Source: an uncultured Lachnospiraceae bacterium
GTDB taxonomy: Bacteria > Bacillota > Clostridia > Lachnospirales > Lachnospiraceae
Length of the DNA stretch: 64,000 bases
NCBI GenBank assembly: GCA_902779305.1
Contig: CACZBD010000004.1
Coordinates: 62,001-126,000 of the forward strand
Direction: 5' to 3'
The notes under the pieces were generated by a model. The model saw nothing but the letters and a program-made list of their open reading frames with translations. It was not told the DNA's origin and searched no databases. Below, one piece after another: positions 44,877 through 56,957 of this stretch; the first letter of the stretch is position 1, and every line of letters starts with the position of its first letter. The translations under genes were made by a program, and so were the position numbers.

Positions 44877-45794
44877 ATGGAAAAAGCAGCACTGGTCATT
44901 ATGGCCGCCGGCATGGGAAGCAGATACGGAGGCTTAAAACAGATCGATCCGGTTGACGAACAGGGCAACAAGATCATTGATTTCAGTATCTATGATGCTA
45001 TCCGGGCCGGATTTGAAAAGGTTGTTTTTGTGATCAAAAAAGAACATGAGGCGGACTTCAGATCCTGCATCAGTGACCGGATCGGAAACCGGATAGAGAT
45101 TGCATATGCGTATCAGGAACTTGAAAACATCCCGGAGGACTGCAGTGTACCGGACGGCAGGGTGAAGCCCTGGGGCACCGGTCATGCGGTGTTATCCGCT
45201 TCTCATCTTCTGAACGGGCCGTTCGCGGTGATCAATGCGGATGATTTTTACGGAAGGGAAGCCTTCCGGATGATCCATGATTACCTGATGGAAAACCGGG
45301 ATACAGACAAATACCGGTACGCCATGGTCGGATATGCCCTGAAGAACACACTGACCGAAAACGGATCCGTATCCAGAGGCGTCTGCGAAACGGATGCGCA
45401 GGGTTTTCTGAAAGATATCGTCGAGCGGACGAAGATTTTGAGACAGGATAACAGGATCGTCTATACGGAAGACGGGGAGCATTATTTTCCGCTTTCCAAA
45501 GACTGCATCGTATCCATGAACATGTGGGGATTTTCCGTAAGCTTTCTGAACGAAGCAAAAGAGCGTTTTGCAGCATTCTTCCGTAAAACCGTTCCCGCTA
45601 ACCCGCTGAAGGCGGAATTCTATCTGCCGTTTGTCGTGGACGAACTGCTGAAGGAAGGAAAAGCGGATGTGAAAGTGCTTCAGTCACAGGACCAGTGGTT
45701 TGGCGTGACCTACCAGGAAGACAAGCCTTTTGTGCAGAAAAGCATCCGTGAATTAAAGGAACAGGGGATCTATCCGGAAATCCTCTGGCCGTAA
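44877..45794 (+). CDS. Sugar nucleotidyltransferase-family protein
   Basis: This 305-residue protein has an NTP-transferase signature with the nucleotide-binding loop MAAGMGSRYGGLKQIDPV, the GTGHAVLSA segment and VINADDFYG (catalytic/metal Asp). Such enzymes attach a nucleotide to a sugar 1-phosphate. It diverges from UTP-glucose-1-phosphate uridylyltransferases at the N-terminus. CGGAGG sits eight bases before the ATG. The neighbouring O-acetylation genes on the opposite strand suggest cell-surface polysaccharide work, but the sugar is unknown. Confidence 0.82.
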   Translation: MEKAALVIMAAGMGSRYGGLKQIDPVDEQGNKIIDFSIYDAIRAGFEKVVFVIKKEHEADFRSCISDRIGNRIEIAYAYQELENIPEDCSVPDGRVKPWGTGHAVLSASHLLNGPFAVINADDFYGREAFRMIHDYLMENRDTDKYRYAMVGYALKNTLTENGSVSRGVCETDAQGFLKDIVERTKILRQDNRIVYTEDGEHYFPLSKDCIVSMNMWGFSVSFLNEAKERFAAFFRKTVPANPLKAEFYLPFVVDELLKEGKADVKVLQSQDQWFGVTYQEDKPFVQKSIRELKEQGIYPEILWP

Positions 45795-45817
45795 AAGGAC
45801 CTGAAAAAGGCGGAGGG

Positions 45818-46858
45818 TCAGTGGAAGGCCGATTCGTAATCATAATGCAGGGCAAAATCATTCATGCCAAGTAAAGTGTCGTAGTAATCATCCTGCGACA
45901 CTTCTTTTTTGCCGTCCCGCATGCATTCATACATCATATGGTTGACGCTTTGGTCGAAATGCGAATAATCCCGGTAGTGGTCCAGATCGGTGATCAGGTC
46001 GAAGTCGTCCTGAAAATAGAAGAGCCGGACATTTTCGTGGGTAAGCAGCTGCTTGTAGACGCGTTCCAGCGTGCAGATCTCCGCGGTCAGGTTGCCGTGT
46101 CTGACACAGTCATCCCAATAATAGATGCTGTAGGGGCTTGCGTAAAAATAAAAGGTCACATCGCTTCTCTCTTCCAGATACGGCTCGATCGAATGCAGAA
46201 AACTGTCCGCGTAGGCAAAATAGACATCATATGATTTTTCCTCTTCCGGAACAAGAACACGCTGCGTAGTGTAGACGCCCCTTGCGATATACTTGGAAAA
46301 CTGGTAATCATCCGCCCAGATATAGGCATCATCGGCGGTCTCTGTCGCATTGTTGATGAGAAACTTCGGAATGTATTCGAGCACAACGGATTTGTTCCAG
46401 ACATAGTAAGGATCGTCGAGTACATTGTTGTTGGCAAGGTAGGAAGGGATGGTGACGGGGTAGCGGTCCGGATTGTTGGTGAGCAGGTAGTTGTCCAGAG
46501 AAAACACGATATTCTTTACTTCCTGATGCGAGCAGACCTCATCAAGCATGACCGCATAATCGGAAAAATGGGCGCCCTGCAGACAGAGTTTGATACAGGA
46601 AGTGCCGAACACACCGTCTTCAAACCACGATGCGCGGAAATTCTCGCTCATGGAAGAACCGATCAGGGCCGTATCGTAGGTCAGGTGCTTTGCGACACCG
46701 GCCATGGCGGAACGCTCATCGGTTTCCACGGCCTGCAGCTTTCCGATGGGGGCATGATAGTGCAAAAAAGGGTCAATGACGATGACCAGAAGCGCGATCA
46801 AAGCCAGAACGGAAAGAGTATATGTGATTGTCCGCAGGAAAAACTGTCTGGTGTTCAT
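45818..46858 (-). CDS. SGNH-like membrane-anchored partner of MBOAT acyltransferase
   Basis: This 346-residue protein has one N-terminal hydrophobic segment (residues 8-30) and an extracellular region with ALIGSSMSENF, a possible SGNH Ser block, and YSHFDQSVNHMMYE near the C-terminus, which may hold the Asp/His pair. AlgX/AlgJ/DltD-type proteins work with an MBOAT protein to move acyl groups to exported polymers. The MBOAT gene lies directly upstream, 12 bases away. Which polymer is modified is unknown. The gene ends 23 bases from the convergent nucleotidyltransferase. Confidence 0.72.
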   Translation of the reverse strand: MNTRQFFLRTITYTLSVLALIALLVIVIDPFLHYHAPIGKLQAVETDERSAMAGVAKHLTYDTALIGSSMSENFRASWFEDGVFGTSCIKLCLQGAHFSDYAVMLDEVCSHQEVKNIVFSLDNYLLTNNPDRYPVTIPSYLANNNVLDDPYYVWNKSVVLEYIPKFLINNATETADDAYIWADDYQFSKYIARGVYTTQRVLVPEEEKSYDVYFAYADSFLHSIEPYLEERSDVTFYFYASPYSIYYWDDCVRHGNLTAEICTLERVYKQLLTHENVRLFYFQDDFDLITDLDHYRDYSHFDQSVNHMMYECMRDGKKEVSQDDYYDTLLGMNDFALHYDYESAFH

Positions 46859-46870
46859 GACCGGCTCCTG

Positions 46871-48325
46871 TTAAAAATTCACATAGATAAATTTGGAGAT
46901 CTCCGAAAGCGACAGGATCCCCATGACCAGCAGGGCTGTACAGGCCGCGGCCAGTTTCGGCGAAGGCCTGAAGCTGTCTGTCCGTTCGTCCGTGTTCTTC
47001 ATAAAGATTGAGGCAAGCAGCGCAAACAGCAGGACCGACAGGATCATCACCATGCCGGTATAATAGGTGGAAAGCGTTGTAAAGCGCATGACGAGCCACT
47101 GCAGGATATTGCATTCCGCAGGCGTGGCCGCAGCGATAAATTCGATGTTGATCGGAACAAGGCCGCCGGTGAACAGTTCCTTAAAAAAGGCGTGCGCCGT
47201 CGTTAAGTCCGGGGCGCGGAAGTATACCCAGGTCAGATTGACAAAGGCAAAAGTCAGCAGAAAACGGAGTGTTTTCGGCCATTTGACACTGAACGGCTTA
47301 AGCAGTTTGCTGCAGATGATCCCGGCGCCGTGGATGGCGCCCCAGAGCAGGAAATTTAAGGATGCGCCGTGCCAGAGCCCGCTGAGCAGAAAGACGATCA
47401 TATGGTTGATGTAAGTGCGGACTTTCCCTTTGCGGTTGCCGCCGAGCGGAAAATAGACATAAACCCTGAAAAACCTGGTCAGGCTCATATGCCAGCGTTT
47501 CCAGAATTCGGCGATGGAAAGGGAACGGTAAGGCGAGTCGAAGTTTCTGACCAGATCGAAACCCAAAAACAGACAGACCGCGCGGGCCATATCGCAATAT
47601 CCGGAAAAGTCAAAGTAGATCTGCAGGGTATAGGACAGCATGACAAGAAACGCATTGGTCGTCCCCAGCGCGTCGATATTGGCATAGCCCCAGTCCACAT
47701 ATTTGGAAAGCGTGTCGGCAAGGAGCACTTTTTTGGCGATGCCGAAGGATAAGCAGATCATGGCTTTGGACCATTTGTCAAAATCGATCTTTTTTCGGAT
47801 CGCGCGGTTGATCTCGGGAACCATTTCGGTTGACAGCGCAATGGGTCCCACCGTGACTTTCGGGAAAAACGAAACAAAGACCGCGTAATCGAGGAAGGAA
47901 CAGCGGTTACCTGGATCTTTGTAACAGTCCGAAAGATAAGCGATCTGCGAAAAGGTGTAAAAACTGATCCCGAGCGGCAGGATCAGGGAAGAAAACGTAA
48001 ACGTCGTATGGAAAAGGGAATTGGAGATCCCTTCAAAGAAGAGCAGGTATTTGCAGTAGACCAAAACGCCGAGATCCAGGACGATCCCAAGGATGAGCGC
48101 GGGCTTTTTTTTCTTCAGGCAGAGCAGGGAGATCAGGTAGTTGAGGACAATGCTGACACAGAGTACGGCCAGGGCTTTTAAGTTGTGAAGGCCGTAAAAA
48201 AACAAAGAAGCGCATAATAAAAAGCACTTGGGAATCAGGGGATTCTTTGCGCGCTTCAGCAAATGAAATCCTGCCACAACAAGCGGCAGAAAGATGAAAA
48301 TATAGGAATACGAATTAAATACCAT
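46871..48325 (-). CDS. MBOAT-family membrane O-acyltransferase (AlgI-like)
   Basis: This 484-residue protein has about 11 hydrophobic segments and the MBOAT core with SLSIAEFWKRWHMSLTRFFR and a conserved membrane His in SGLWHGASLNFLLWG. AlgI relatives pass acetyl groups across the membrane for O-acetylation of alginate, cellulose or peptidoglycan. The start is moved to ATG 48325 (MVFNSYSYIFIFLP), which has AGGGG upstream and fits family starts; the extension before it is unsupported. It pairs with the SGNH-like gene downstream. Confidence 0.9.
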   Translation of the reverse strand: MVFNSYSYIFIFLPLVVAGFHLLKRAKNPLIPKCFLLCASLFFYGLHNLKALAVLCVSIVLNYLISLLCLKKKKPALILGIVLDLGVLVYCKYLLFFEGISNSLFHTTFTFSSLILPLGISFYTFSQIAYLSDCYKDPGNRCSFLDYAVFVSFFPKVTVGPIALSTEMVPEINRAIRKKIDFDKWSKAMICLSFGIAKKVLLADTLSKYVDWGYANIDALGTTNAFLVMLSYTLQIYFDFSGYCDMARAVCLFLGFDLVRNFDSPYRSLSIAEFWKRWHMSLTRFFRVYVYFPLGGNRKGKVRTYINHMIVFLLSGLWHGASLNFLLWGAIHGAGIICSKLLKPFSVKWPKTLRFLLTFAFVNLTWVYFRAPDLTTAHAFFKELFTGGLVPINIEFIAAATPAECNILQWLVMRFTTLSTYYTGMVMILSVLLFALLASIFMKNTDERTDSFRPSPKLAAACTALLVMGILSLSEISKFIYVNF

Positions 48326-48435
48326 GAAAAAACCCCTGTAAATACAACTCACCCTCGATGTCATTATATCGGATTTGTTCATAAAAATCTACAGAATATG
48401 TTTAGGAAGTTTATGACTTTTTCATACTCAGATTA

Positions 48436-48464
48436 TTGATTTATCGGCAAACTCTTCATATAAT
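48436..48464 (+). promoter_or_regulatory. Promoter of ftsH
   Basis: TTGATT at 48436-48441 and TATAAT at 48459-48464 have 17-base spacing. The leader to 48495 is short and carries AAAAGGAG. Confidence 0.75.
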
Positions 48465-48494
48465 TGTGAAAGACGGTTCAAAAAGGAGAAGACC

Positions 48495-50490
<1,996 letters not shown>

Positions 50491-50504
<14 letters not shown>

Positions 50505-52332
50505 CATCGAAGAGGAACTGAAAAAACTGCCGAAGAAACCCGGCGTTTATATCATGCATGATGAGGATGACAACATCATCTATGTGGGAAAAGCCGTCAT
50601 TCTCAGGAACCGTGTGCGCTCGTATTTCAGAGAGAGCACCAAAAAAACCGAAAAGATCGCGCAGATGGTATCGAAGATCGACTGGTTCGAGTATGTGGTA
50701 ACGGACTCCGAACTGGAAGCGCTGGTATTAGAAAATAACCTGATCAAGGAACATCAGCCCAAGTACAATACCATGCTCAAGGATGACAAGACCTATCCGT
50801 ATATCAAAGTCACCCTTCAGGAAACGTATCCGAGGATCTTGGTCACCAGGCAGGTCAAAAAAGACAATGCCAGGTATTTTGGGCCATACACATCTGCCGC
50901 TTCCGTCAGGGAAACGGTCGATCTGCTGCGGAAACTTTACAAGATCAGAATGTGCAGGAACCTTAAGGAAGGTTCCTGCCTTTATTATCATATCGGACAG
51001 TGCGATGCGCCCTGCGAGAAAAAGATCTCCGGGGAAGAATACGGCGAAAACGTCAAAAAGGCCCTGCAGTTTTTAAACGGAGACTACAAGCCCCTGCTTT
51101 CCGCTCTGAAAGAACAGATGCTTGAAGCCTCGGAAAATATGGAGTTTGAAAAAGCCGCGGAGTTAAGGGACCGGCTGCAGGCCGTACAGCAGATCGCCCA
51201 GAAACAGAAGATCACGGATCTTGCAGGGGACGATAAAGACATCATCGCGCTCGCAAGCGACGAACAGTCCGTGATCGTGCAGGTCTTTTTTGTCCGGGAA
51301 GGCAAGATCCTCGGCAGGGAACATTTTTACATGAAGCATACCGAGGATGAGAAGGCAGAGGACATCCTGAAAAGCTTCATCATGCAGTACTATGCAAATT
51401 CCCCGCAGATCCCGAAAGAGCTGATCGTCTCTTCTGCCGTAACGGATCAGGAACTGCTCGAGGACTGGCTTCGGGATCTGAAAAAATCAAAGGTTGCGAT
51501 CACAACACCGGTCAAGGGAAAGAAAGAAAAACTGGTGGAACTTGCGGAAAAAAACGCAAAGATCGTATTGCAGCAGGACATCGAAAAGATCAAAAACGCA
51601 AAACGGAAAAAAGAAAGCGCGCTGCATGAGTTAGAGACCCTCCTTAAGCTCGATCCGATCGACAGGATCGAAGCCTACGATATTTCCAACATCAGCGGGT
51701 TCAATGCGGTCGGTTCCATGGTCGTGTTTGAAGACGGAAACCGGAAGAAGAACGATTACAGGAAATTTAAGATCAGATCCGTTGAGGGCCCCGATGATTA
51801 CGCGAGCATGAGAGAGGTGCTGACGAGACGGTTCTCTCACGGCCTGAAAGAACGGGAAGAAGGAAAAGAGGGCGGCTTTGTGAAATTCCCGGATCTCATC
51901 ATGATGGACGGCGGAAAGGGACAGGTCAATATTGCCACCTCCGTTTTGGAAGAACTGGGATTGGACATTCCCGTCTGCGGCATGGTCAAAGATGACAGGC
52001 ACAGAACGAGAGGCCTGTATTTTCAAAACGAAGAGATCGCGATCGATACAAGGGGAGAAGGATTTAAACTGATCACCAGGATCCAGGATGAGGCGCACCG
52101 CTTTGCAATTACCTTCCACAGGTCTTTACGCGGCAAAGAGCAGGTACATTCCGTTCTGGATGATATCCCGCAGGTCGGGAAGAAGAGACGTCTCGAACTG
52201 ATGCGGTATTTTCAGGGGATTGAAGAGCTGAAGGAAGCGGATCAGGAAACGCTGATGAAGGTTCCGGGGATGAACGCGAGAGCGGCCCGGTCGATCTACG
52301 ATTTTTTCCATGAGACAAAACAGGAATCCTGA
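50491..52332 (+). CDS. uvrC: Excinuclease ABC subunit C
   Basis: This 613-residue nuclease makes both incisions in nucleotide excision repair. The GIY-YIG domain is at the N-terminus (KKPGVYIMHDEDDNIIYVGK), followed by the UvrB-interacting segment (EKAAELRDRLQAV), an RNase H-like C-terminal nuclease (VEGPDDYASMREVLTRRF, shown in part; LIMMDGGKGQ) and a helix-hairpin-helix end. The start overlaps ftsH by 14 bases, so expression is coupled. No obvious terminator follows; a fresh promoter lies before hprK. Confidence 0.96.
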
Positions 52333-52342
52333 CAAGTGCTTC

Positions 52343-52372
52343 TTGTGCGGGATGATTTTTCTATGGTACAAT
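52343..52372 (+). promoter_or_regulatory. Promoter of the hprK operon
   Basis: TTGTGC at 52343-52348 and TACAAT at 52367-52372 have 18-base spacing, 36 bases before the hprK ATG. Confidence 0.65.
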
Positions 52373-52407
52373 AAAGTTCAGACATGAAATGAACCGCGGG
52401 GGAAAAT

Positions 52408-53343
52408 ATGGCAACTGTAGCTGTTAGTACTTTAATCGAAAAAATGCAACTGACGAATCTGACGCCGGAGATCGACGTGCAGAAGATCAAGATCACGCAG
52501 CCGGATATCAACAGACCGGCCCTGCAGCTTGCCGGATACACGGAGCATTTTGAAAGAAGCCGTGTCGAGATCATCGGGTTCGTCGAATATTCCTATATGG
52601 AAAGCCTTTCCGAAGAGGTAAGGAAGGAACGCTACAACGAGGTGATCTGCGAAGAGGCGCCCTGTTTTGTGTTCTGCAGGGAATTGCAGCCGGATCCGAT
52701 GTTTCTGGAAGTGGCGAAAAGCAAAAACGTTCCCGTGCTTTCCACGAACAAGCCGACATCCGCTTTTATGGCGGAGATCATCCGCTGGCTGAACGTGAAG
52801 CTCGCTCCCTGCGTTTCCGTACACGGAGTTCTGGTCGATGTTTACGGCGAAGGCGTTCTGATCACGGGTGAAAGCGGTATCGGTAAAAGTGAGGCGGCGC
52901 TCGAACTCGTAAAGCGCGGACACCGTCTGGTAACGGATGACGTTGTGGAGATCCGGAAAGTCAGCGACGATACCCTGATCGGCTCTGCGCCGGATATCAC
53001 GAAGCATCTGATCGAGCTGCGCGGGATCGGGATCGTGGACGTTAAAATGCTTTTCGGTGTTTCTTCGGTCAGAGACACACAGTCCATCGATCTGGTGATC
53101 CGTTTGGAAGAATGGGACAAAGACAAGAATTACGACAGGATCGGACTCGAAGAAGAATATATCGAGTATCTGGGCAACAAGGTTGTCTGCCATAACATTC
53201 CGATCAGACCCGGCCGGAACCTGGCGATCATCTGCGAGTCGGCCGCGGTCAACTACCGTCAGAAGAAGATGGGTTATAACGCTGCAAAGGAACTGTATGC
53301 AAGAGTACAGAATTCCCTGAAGCAGCGAGAGGATGAAGCATAA
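52408..53343 (+). CDS. hprK: HPr(Ser) kinase/phosphorylase
   Basis: This 311-residue bifunctional enzyme phosphorylates or dephosphorylates Ser46 of HPr and Crh in response to glycolytic metabolites. It has a Walker A in GVLITGESGIGKSEAALELV, the capping region LVTDDVVEI, and the family motif LIELRGIGIVDVKMLFG, with R/K-rich C-terminal helices. The Crh-like substrate is encoded in this same run at 56954. The gene is followed 18 bases later by glucokinase. Confidence 0.96.
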   Translation: MATVAVSTLIEKMQLTNLTPEIDVQKIKITQPDINRPALQLAGYTEHFERSRVEIIGFVEYSYMESLSEEVRKERYNEVICEEAPCFVFCRELQPDPMFLEVAKSKNVPVLSTNKPTSAFMAEIIRWLNVKLAPCVSVHGVLVDVYGEGVLITGESGIGKSEAALELVKRGHRLVTDDVVEIRKVSDDTLIGSAPDITKHLIELRGIGIVDVKMLFGVSSVRDTQSIDLVIRLEEWDKDKNYDRIGLEEEYIEYLGNKVVCHNIPIRPGRNLAIICESAAVNYRQKKMGYNAAKELYARVQNSLKQREDEA

Positions 53344-53361
53344 TCATAGGTGGGAGAGAAA

Positions 53362-54300
53362 ATGGGTAAATACTGTTTTGGCGTCGATGTCGGCGGAACA
53401 ACGATCAAAATGGGACTGTTCAGTTCGTCAGGAGACCTTCTGGAAAACTGGGAGATCCCGACGGATAAAAGCGAACAGGGAAAGAACATTACGCGGGACA
53501 TTGCCGCAGCGATCGAACAGAAGCTGAAGGACAGAGGGATTTCGAGAGCGGATGTTCTGGGCGTCGGACTCGGCGTTCCCGGACCTGTTGACAAGAACGG
53601 CGTGGTTTATCAGGCCGTGAATCTCGGATGGGGCAATTTCAATCTGCAGAATGAAATGCAGGAACTGACGGGATTTTTGGTCAAAGCCGGAAATGACGCA
53701 AATGTCGCGGCGCTCGGTGAGCAGTGGAAAGGCGGCGGCAAAGGCTGTGATGACATGGTATTCGTAACGCTCGGCACCGGTGTCGGCGGCGGGATCATCA
53801 TCAACGGCAAAATGCTGGTAGGCTCCGGCGGAGCCGGCGGCGAGATCGGACATATCCATCTGGAAGACAATGAGACCGAAGCCTGCGGATGCGGCAATTT
53901 CGGATGCTTAGAGCAGTATGCGAGCGCAACGGGCATTACAAGGCTTGCAAACAGAAAACTGAGCGCTTCCGATAAGGACAGTGTGTTAAGACATGAGACC
54001 GTTTCCGCAAAGAGTGTGTTTGATGCGGTAAAGGCAGGGGATGAGCTGGCGATGGAAGTGGCCGAAGAATTCGGCGAATATCTGGGGAAAGGCCTTGCGA
54101 TCATTGCCGATGTCAGCAACCCGAAAGTATTCGTTATCGGCGGCGGCGTTTCCAAAGCAGGCGATGTGCTCATTTCCTATGTACAGAAATACTATAAGAA
54201 ATATGTATTCCATGCCAACAGGGGCGCGCTGTTCTCGCTGGCAGTATTGGAAAACGATGCCGGCATTTACGGCGCGGCAAAACTGATTCTGGAAGGATAA
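53362..54300 (+). CDS. glk: ROK-family glucokinase
   Basis: This 312-residue ROK kinase has an N-terminal phosphate-binding GVDVGGTTIKMG, a glucose-binding HIHLEDNE region, the ROK zinc-type motif CGCGNFGCLEQYAS and ATP-binding glycine segments (TLGTGVGGGIIING). It phosphorylates glucose; mannose or other hexoses are possible. The start is ATG 53362 with GGGAGAG upstream; an earlier GTG is unsupported. Placement after hprK suggests a sugar-metabolism and signalling unit. Confidence 0.92.
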   Translation: MGKYCFGVDVGGTTIKMGLFSSSGDLLENWEIPTDKSEQGKNITRDIAAAIEQKLKDRGISRADVLGVGLGVPGPVDKNGVVYQAVNLGWGNFNLQNEMQELTGFLVKAGNDANVAALGEQWKGGGKGCDDMVFVTLGTGVGGGIIINGKMLVGSGGAGGEIGHIHLEDNETEACGCGNFGCLEQYASATGITRLANRKLSASDKDSVLRHETVSAKSVFDAVKAGDELAMEVAEEFGEYLGKGLAIIADVSNPKVFVIGGGVSKAGDVLISYVQKYYKKYVFHANRGALFSLAVLENDAGIYGAAKLILEG

Positions 54301-54301
54301 G

Positions 54302-55225
54302 ATGAAAGAAACCCTGAAGAAAGAGATCCTCCGGATCATCGGGGAGGATCAGATCTTATATCAGGAACCGATGTCAGATCATACGACATTTCGCGTCGGC
54401 GGACCGGCGGAAACGTTTCTGATCCCACATAACGAAAAAGAGGCGGCTGCTCTGCTCCGCCTTTTTTCTGATTGTGAGGAACCGTTTTTTGTACTTGGAA
54501 ACGGGAGCAATCTGCTGGTCAGCGACAAGGGCTATCAAGGAACCGTGATCCTGATCGACAGGAATATGGACGGCTGCGAGATCCGCGGGGAGGAACTGAC
54601 CGCACAGGCGGGTGCGCTGCTTGTAAGGCTTGCATCCCGCGCGCAGGCAGCGGGACTTGCCGGTCTGGAATTTGCTTCCGGGATCCCGGGGACCGTGGGC
54701 GGCGCCGTTACGATGAATGCCGGCGCGTACGGATCCGAAATAAAAGATGTGGTCACATCGGTCCGCCTGTTTGATGCGAAGAAAAAAGAGATCGTGGAAA
54801 TTCCCGGGGAAGACATGCATTTTTCCTACCGCCACAGTCTGGTCAAAGAGGGTATGTACACGGTGCTTGGCGCAGCCTTCCGGTTACATGGAGACGACCC
54901 GGAAGAGATCCTGAAGAGGATGGAAGAGTTAAGAGAAAAGCGCACTTCCAAACAGCCCCTGGAATATCCGAGCGCAGGCTCCACATTTAAAAGACCGGAG
55001 GGATCCTTTGCCGGAAAGCTGATCGAAGAGGCCGGACTGAAAGGGTGCCGTGTGGGCGGTGCGATGGTATCGGAAAAACATGCGGGATTTGTGATCAATG
55101 AAGATCATGCGACGGCGCAGGATATCATTACCCTGATCCGAAAGATCAGAGAACAGGTATATGAAAGATCCGGGATCCTTTTAGAGCCGGAAGTCTGTAT
55201 GCTTGGTGAGGACCTTACATTATGA
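54302..55225 (+). CDS. murB: UDP-N-acetylenolpyruvoylglucosamine reductase
   Basis: This 307-residue FAD enzyme reduces UDP-GlcNAc-enolpyruvate in peptidoglycan synthesis. It has [41 protein letters not shown] and YRHSL signatures and the catalytic Ser in [10 protein letters not shown], typical of type II MurB. It starts one base after the glk stop and overlaps rapZ by four bases, so translation is coupled. Confidence 0.95.
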   Translation: MKETLKKEILRIIGEDQILYQEPMSDHTTFRVGGPAETFLIPHNEKEAAALLRLFSDCEEPFFVLGNGSNLLVSDKGYQGTVILIDRNMDGCEIRGEELTAQAGALLVRLASRAQAAGLAGLEFASGIPGTVGGAVTMNAGAYGSEIKDVVTSVRLFDAKKKEIVEIPGEDMHFSYRHSLVKEGMYTVLGAAFRLHGDDPEEILKRMEELREKRTSKQPLEYPSAGSTFKRPEGSFAGKLIEEAGLKGCRVGGAMVSEKHAGFVINEDHATAQDIITLIRKIREQVYERSGILLEPEVCMLGEDLTL

Positions 55226-56100
55226 GATTTGTGGTTGTGACGGGAATGAGCGGCGCCGGAAAGAGCAGCGCGCTGCATATGCTGGAAGATGCAGGGTACT
55301 ATTGTGTCGACAATCTGCCGGTACCTCTGATCGAAAAATTTGCGGAGCTGGTTTCGACACCGAACTCCGAGATCGAAAAAGTCGTGATCGGCGTGGACGT
55401 CAGGACAGGCCAGGGCTTTCTGGAACTTGACCGGGTGCTGGACGAAATGACTAAGAACGGCATGCCGTTTGAAGTGCTCTTTTTCGAGGCTTCCGATGAG
55501 ATCTTAGTCAAGCGCTACAAAGAAACGAGGCGCGTGCATCCTCTTGCCGGAGAGGGAAGGGTCGAGAACGGGATCGAAAAAGAGCGGGAACTCCTTGTCT
55601 CGATCAAGCGCAGGGCGGATTATATCCTGGACACGAGCCAGATGCTCACAAGGGACTTAAAAAAAGAGATCGATAAGATCTTCGTGAGCAATCAGAGCTA
55701 TTACAAGAGCCTGTTTGTCACGATCGTTTCCTTCGGATTCAAGTACGGGATCCCGACGGATGCGGATCTGGTGTTCGATGTCCGGTTTTTACCCAATCCG
55801 TACTATTTTGACGAATTGAAGAACAAGAACGGAAACGATCAGGAAGTGCAGGAATATGTTCTGGGCTTTCCGGAAGCGGGCCAGTTTCTTGACAAACTGG
55901 AAGACATGCTCAGGTTCCTGTTCCCCAAATACATCCTGGAGGGCAAGAACCGGCTCGTGGTGACGATCGGATGTACCGGCGGAAAACACAGAAGCGTCAC
56001 ACTTGCCAATGCGCTTTATGAGCGGCTGAAAAGCCATGAAGATTACGGATTTAAGATCGAGCACAGAGATATAGACAAAGATTCCCTCAGAAAGAAGTAG
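55222..56100 (+). CDS. rapZ: RapZ/YvcJ-family nucleotide-binding protein
   Basis: This 292-residue P-loop protein has Walker A GMSGAGKSSA at the N-terminus, DRVLDEMTKNG, and the conserved C-terminal segment TIGCTGGKHRSVTLAN. In B. subtilis the counterpart is YvcJ; in E. coli RapZ is an RNA adaptor for GlmZ. The Clostridial function is not established. It overlaps murB by four bases and is followed five bases later by whiA. The usual neighbour YvcK is absent from this run. Confidence 0.95.
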   Translation: MRFVVVTGMSGAGKSSALHMLEDAGYYCVDNLPVPLIEKFAELVSTPNSEIEKVVIGVDVRTGQGFLELDRVLDEMTKNGMPFEVLFFEASDEILVKRYKETRRVHPLAGEGRVENGIEKERELLVSIKRRADYILDTSQMLTRDLKKEIDKIFVSNQSYYKSLFVTIVSFGFKYGIPTDADLVFDVRFLPNPYYFDELKNKNGNDQEVQEYVLGFPEAGQFLDKLEDMLRFLFPKYILEGKNRLVVTIGCTGGKHRSVTLANALYERLKSHEDYGFKIEHRDIDKDSLRKK

Positions 56101-56105
56101 GAAAG

Positions 56106-56957
56106 ATGTCCTTTTCCCAAAGCGTCAAAGAAGAACTTGCCGGCCTGATCTCACAGGCCAGGCATTGCAATATTGCGGAGATCGCGGCCCTGCAGTTTTA
56201 TTCGGACGGCAGGGATGAGACAGCGGATCTTACGCTTGTCGAAAACGAAACGGTCCGCAGAAAATACTTTACTTTGCTAAAAAAAACATTTAATATAGAT
56301 ATTGCGCTGTATCATCAGCAAAAAGAGCAGGTTTTTGAGGCCATCCGGGGCCCGAGTCTTTTGCAGAAATCATGTTGCCGGAGAGCATATCTGAGAGGCG
56401 CGTTTCTGGCAGCAGGATCTGTCAGCGATCCCGAAAAGTCCTATCATCTGGAACTGATCTGTCATTCCCAGAAAAGGGCGGATGAGATTCGGGAATTGCT
56501 CTCGACCTTTGAGATCGATGCCAGACAGGTCATCCGCAAGAAAAACCATGTGGTGTATTTGAAAGAAGGAACGCAGATCGTCGATACACTGAATGTGATC
56601 GGCGCGCATCATGCCCTGATGGATTTCGAGAACTCGAGGATCTTCAAGGACATGCGGAATTCCATCAACCGCAGGGTGAACTGTGAGACGGCCAACATCG
56701 GAAAGACCGTGACGGCATCCGTCAAACAGACAGAAGACATCAGGCTGATCATACAGAGCGGGGAATACGCCGGACTGCCGAAGCCGTTACAGGAAATGGC
56801 TGACATCAGGCTGCAGTATCCGAACGTTCCCTTAAAAGAACTGGGCGAACTGATGACGCCGCCGATCGGGAAATCCGGCGTGAATCACCGGTTAAGAAAG
56901 TTGAGTGAGATCGCGGACAGGCTGCGGTCCCATCAGACAGGAGGAGAAATATTATGA
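56106..56957 (+). CDS. whiA: WhiA-type DNA-binding protein
   Basis: This 283-residue protein has LAGLIDADG-like N-terminal domains (RAYLRGAFLAAGSVSDP) and a C-terminal HTH (LKELGELMTPPIGKSGVNHRL, shown in part). WhiA is a sporulation regulator in Streptomyces and affects division and chromosome segregation in Bacillus. It is somewhat shorter than the usual 300-320 residues, with a slightly reduced N-terminus. It overlaps the crh gene by four bases (ATGA). Confidence 0.94.
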   Translation: MSFSQSVKEELAGLISQARHCNIAEIAALQFYSDGRDETADLTLVENETVRRKYFTLLKKTFNIDIALYHQQKEQVFEAIRGPSLLQKSCCRRAYLRGAFLAAGSVSDPEKSYHLELICHSQKRADEIRELLSTFEIDARQVIRKKNHVVYLKEGTQIVDTLNVIGAHHALMDFENSRIFKDMRNSINRRVNCETANIGKTVTASVKQTEDIRLIIQSGEYAGLPKPLQEMADIRLQYPNVPLKELGELMTPPIGKSGVNHRLRKLSEIADRLRSHQTGGEIL

